Source of the DNA: Clostridiales bacterium
GTDB lineage: Bacteria; Bacillota; Desulfitobacteriia; Desulfitobacteriales; Desulfitobacteriaceae
Direction of reading: 5' to 3'
Length of the DNA: 6,627 nucleotides
Assembly (NCBI GenBank): GCA_027357125.1
Contig: DAHVVW010000124.1
Coordinates: 1-6,627 of the forward strand
Numbering within the stretch: the first letter of the stretch is position 1; the number at the start of each line of letters is the position of its first letter. Shown here one piece after another: positions 6,416 to 6,627 of this stretch. The notes below the pieces were generated by a model, which made no database searches, had not been told where the DNA came from, and was given only the letters and a program-made list of their open reading frames with translations. A program made the translations under genes and the position numbers.

Positions 6416-6570
6416 AGTAAGCAAATATACGTAAAGCCGTTTAAAATAGCCCATGGAGGATACTTTCAAGATAAAAGAGGTTAGGGTAATTCTTTTAAGA
6501 AACGGTAACCCATGGGTTTAGTTTCCTATTGTCAAATCTATATGGAGTTACTCTTTAATTTTCAGGGTAG
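6416..6570 (+). other. Right noncoding end of the IS110-family element, with nested inverted repeats
   Basis: No plausible gene is present. AGCCCATGG (6448-6456) can pair with CCATGGGTT (6510-6518), nine pairs including one G·U. It encloses TAAAAGA (6472-6478) paired with TCTTTTA (6491-6497). The second CCATGG copy lies in a perfect 12-base palindrome AACCCATGGGTT (6507-6518). CCCATG also occurs at 4964-4969, just inside the left end. No T-run follows, so this is not a standard terminator; an end-recognition or read-through-blocking role is possible but unproven. Confidence 0.5.
6529..6559 (+). promoter_or_regulatory. Weak candidate outward promoter at the right end
   Basis: TTGTCA (6529-6534) and TTTAAT (6554-6559) resemble -35 and -10 hexamers, but the 19-base spacing is long. 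Transcription would start about 6566, so only in the circular or tandem form would it run across the joined ends into the candidate bridge RNA. In the present location it would run out of the element into the last codons of the interrupted gene. Confidence 0.2.
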
Positions 6571-6572
6571 AA
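6563..6572 (+). repeat. Right terminus of the element (left donor), direct repeat copy 2
   Basis: CAGGGTAGAA covers the last element bases CAGGGT, the AG core (6569-6570) and two bases of the endonuclease Q-like gene. The identical ten bases at 5125-5134 in the candidate RNA make this the likely sequence read by the left-donor guide. Confidence 0.58.
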
Positions 6573-6607
6573 AGAAGGTTCGTGTGTGCGAACAGTTATT
6601 ACACTAG
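6571..6607 (+). pseudogene. Detached 3' end of the endonuclease Q-like gene
   Basis: If base 4960 is joined to base 6571, the native frame continues from Arg379 as KKVRVCEQLLH and stops at TAG 6605-6607, giving an uninterrupted protein of 390 residues, about what I expect for this family. The basic, short tail is a plausible ending. This fragment has no start of its own and is separated from the body of the gene by the insertion element. It also holds a small hairpin (GTTCG 6578-6582 with CGAAC 6589-6593). The call depends on the junction assignment. Confidence 0.7.
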
Positions 6608-6627
6608 GTGAATCCTTAATTGATTTT

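Larger units (their letters stand above)
4961..6570 (+). mobile_element. IS110-family insertion sequence, about 1610 bp
   Basis: The element carries one DEDD transposase (5195-6415), about 234 noncoding bases on its left and about 155 on its right. Its limits are set by three observations: the endonuclease Q-like frame is native up to 4960-4961, the frame resumes at 6571, and AGA is the only sequence shared at the two junctions (4959-4961 and 6569-6571). The crossover is therefore within that triplet, written here as an AG core. There are no terminal inverted repeats and no long target duplication, as expected for IS110-family elements, which recombine at short core sequences through a circular intermediate. 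The long left noncoding end points to the IS110 group (bridge RNA on the left) rather than the IS1111 group. Exact ends may shift by one base. Confidence 0.8.

Noticed and set aside
6416..6570. IS1111-style guide RNA downstream of the transposase
   Set aside because: The right end has hairpins, but I found no copies of target or donor sequences there, whereas the left end holds them. The IS110-group arrangement fits better.

Overview
The window looks like chromosome from an endospore-forming anaerobic Firmicute, probably of the Desulfosporosinus/Desulfitobacterium (Peptococcaceae) kind. It has the DNA-binding half of Spo0A, two [FeFe]-hydrogenase maturation genes, GTG starts, strong AGGAG-type ribosome binding sites and intermediate base composition. 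The assignment is by protein recognition only, with no database search. Every gene is on the + strand.

Layout: the 3' part of spo0A (2-442) ends before an intrinsic terminator (481-511). Then come hydF (552-1817) and hydG (1877-3280). They encode the GTPase scaffold and the tyrosine-cleaving radical-SAM enzyme that build the 2Fe part of the [FeFe]-hydrogenase H-cluster. hydE and the hydrogenase itself are not in view. hydG is followed 20 bases later by a Nudix hydrolase of the ADP-ribose pyrophosphatase type (3301-3828). This overlaps by 4 bases an endonuclease Q-like gene (PHP domain, four-cysteine zinc site, helix-hairpin-helix), which suggests coupled translation of two housekeeping genes.

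The most interesting part is the right quarter. An IS110-family insertion sequence of about 1610 bp sits in the last codons of the endonuclease Q-like gene. Joining base 4960 to base 6571 (shared AG/AGA at both junctions) restores the reading frame and gives a 390-codon gene ending at TAG 6605-6607. The element has about 234 noncoding bases left of its transposase (5195-6415) and about 155 to the right, the layout of IS110-group elements whose left end encodes a bridge RNA.

The left noncoding end carries what such an RNA should have. There are stable stem-loops. An 8-9 base copy of the left target (ATATCAGA, 5065-5072) matches the junction at 4954-4961. A 10-base copy of the element's right terminus (CAGGGTAGAA, 5125-5134) matches 6563-6572. 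A short AGTCTA (5174-5179) is complementary to the right-end/left-end donor junction. These allow a proposed guide map, although the right-target guide is not clearly found. The transposase ribosome binding site is also complementary to a segment inside the candidate RNA, so folding could control translation. The bridge-RNA mechanism is established for the family; this RNA, its guides and the regulation are inference from this sequence.
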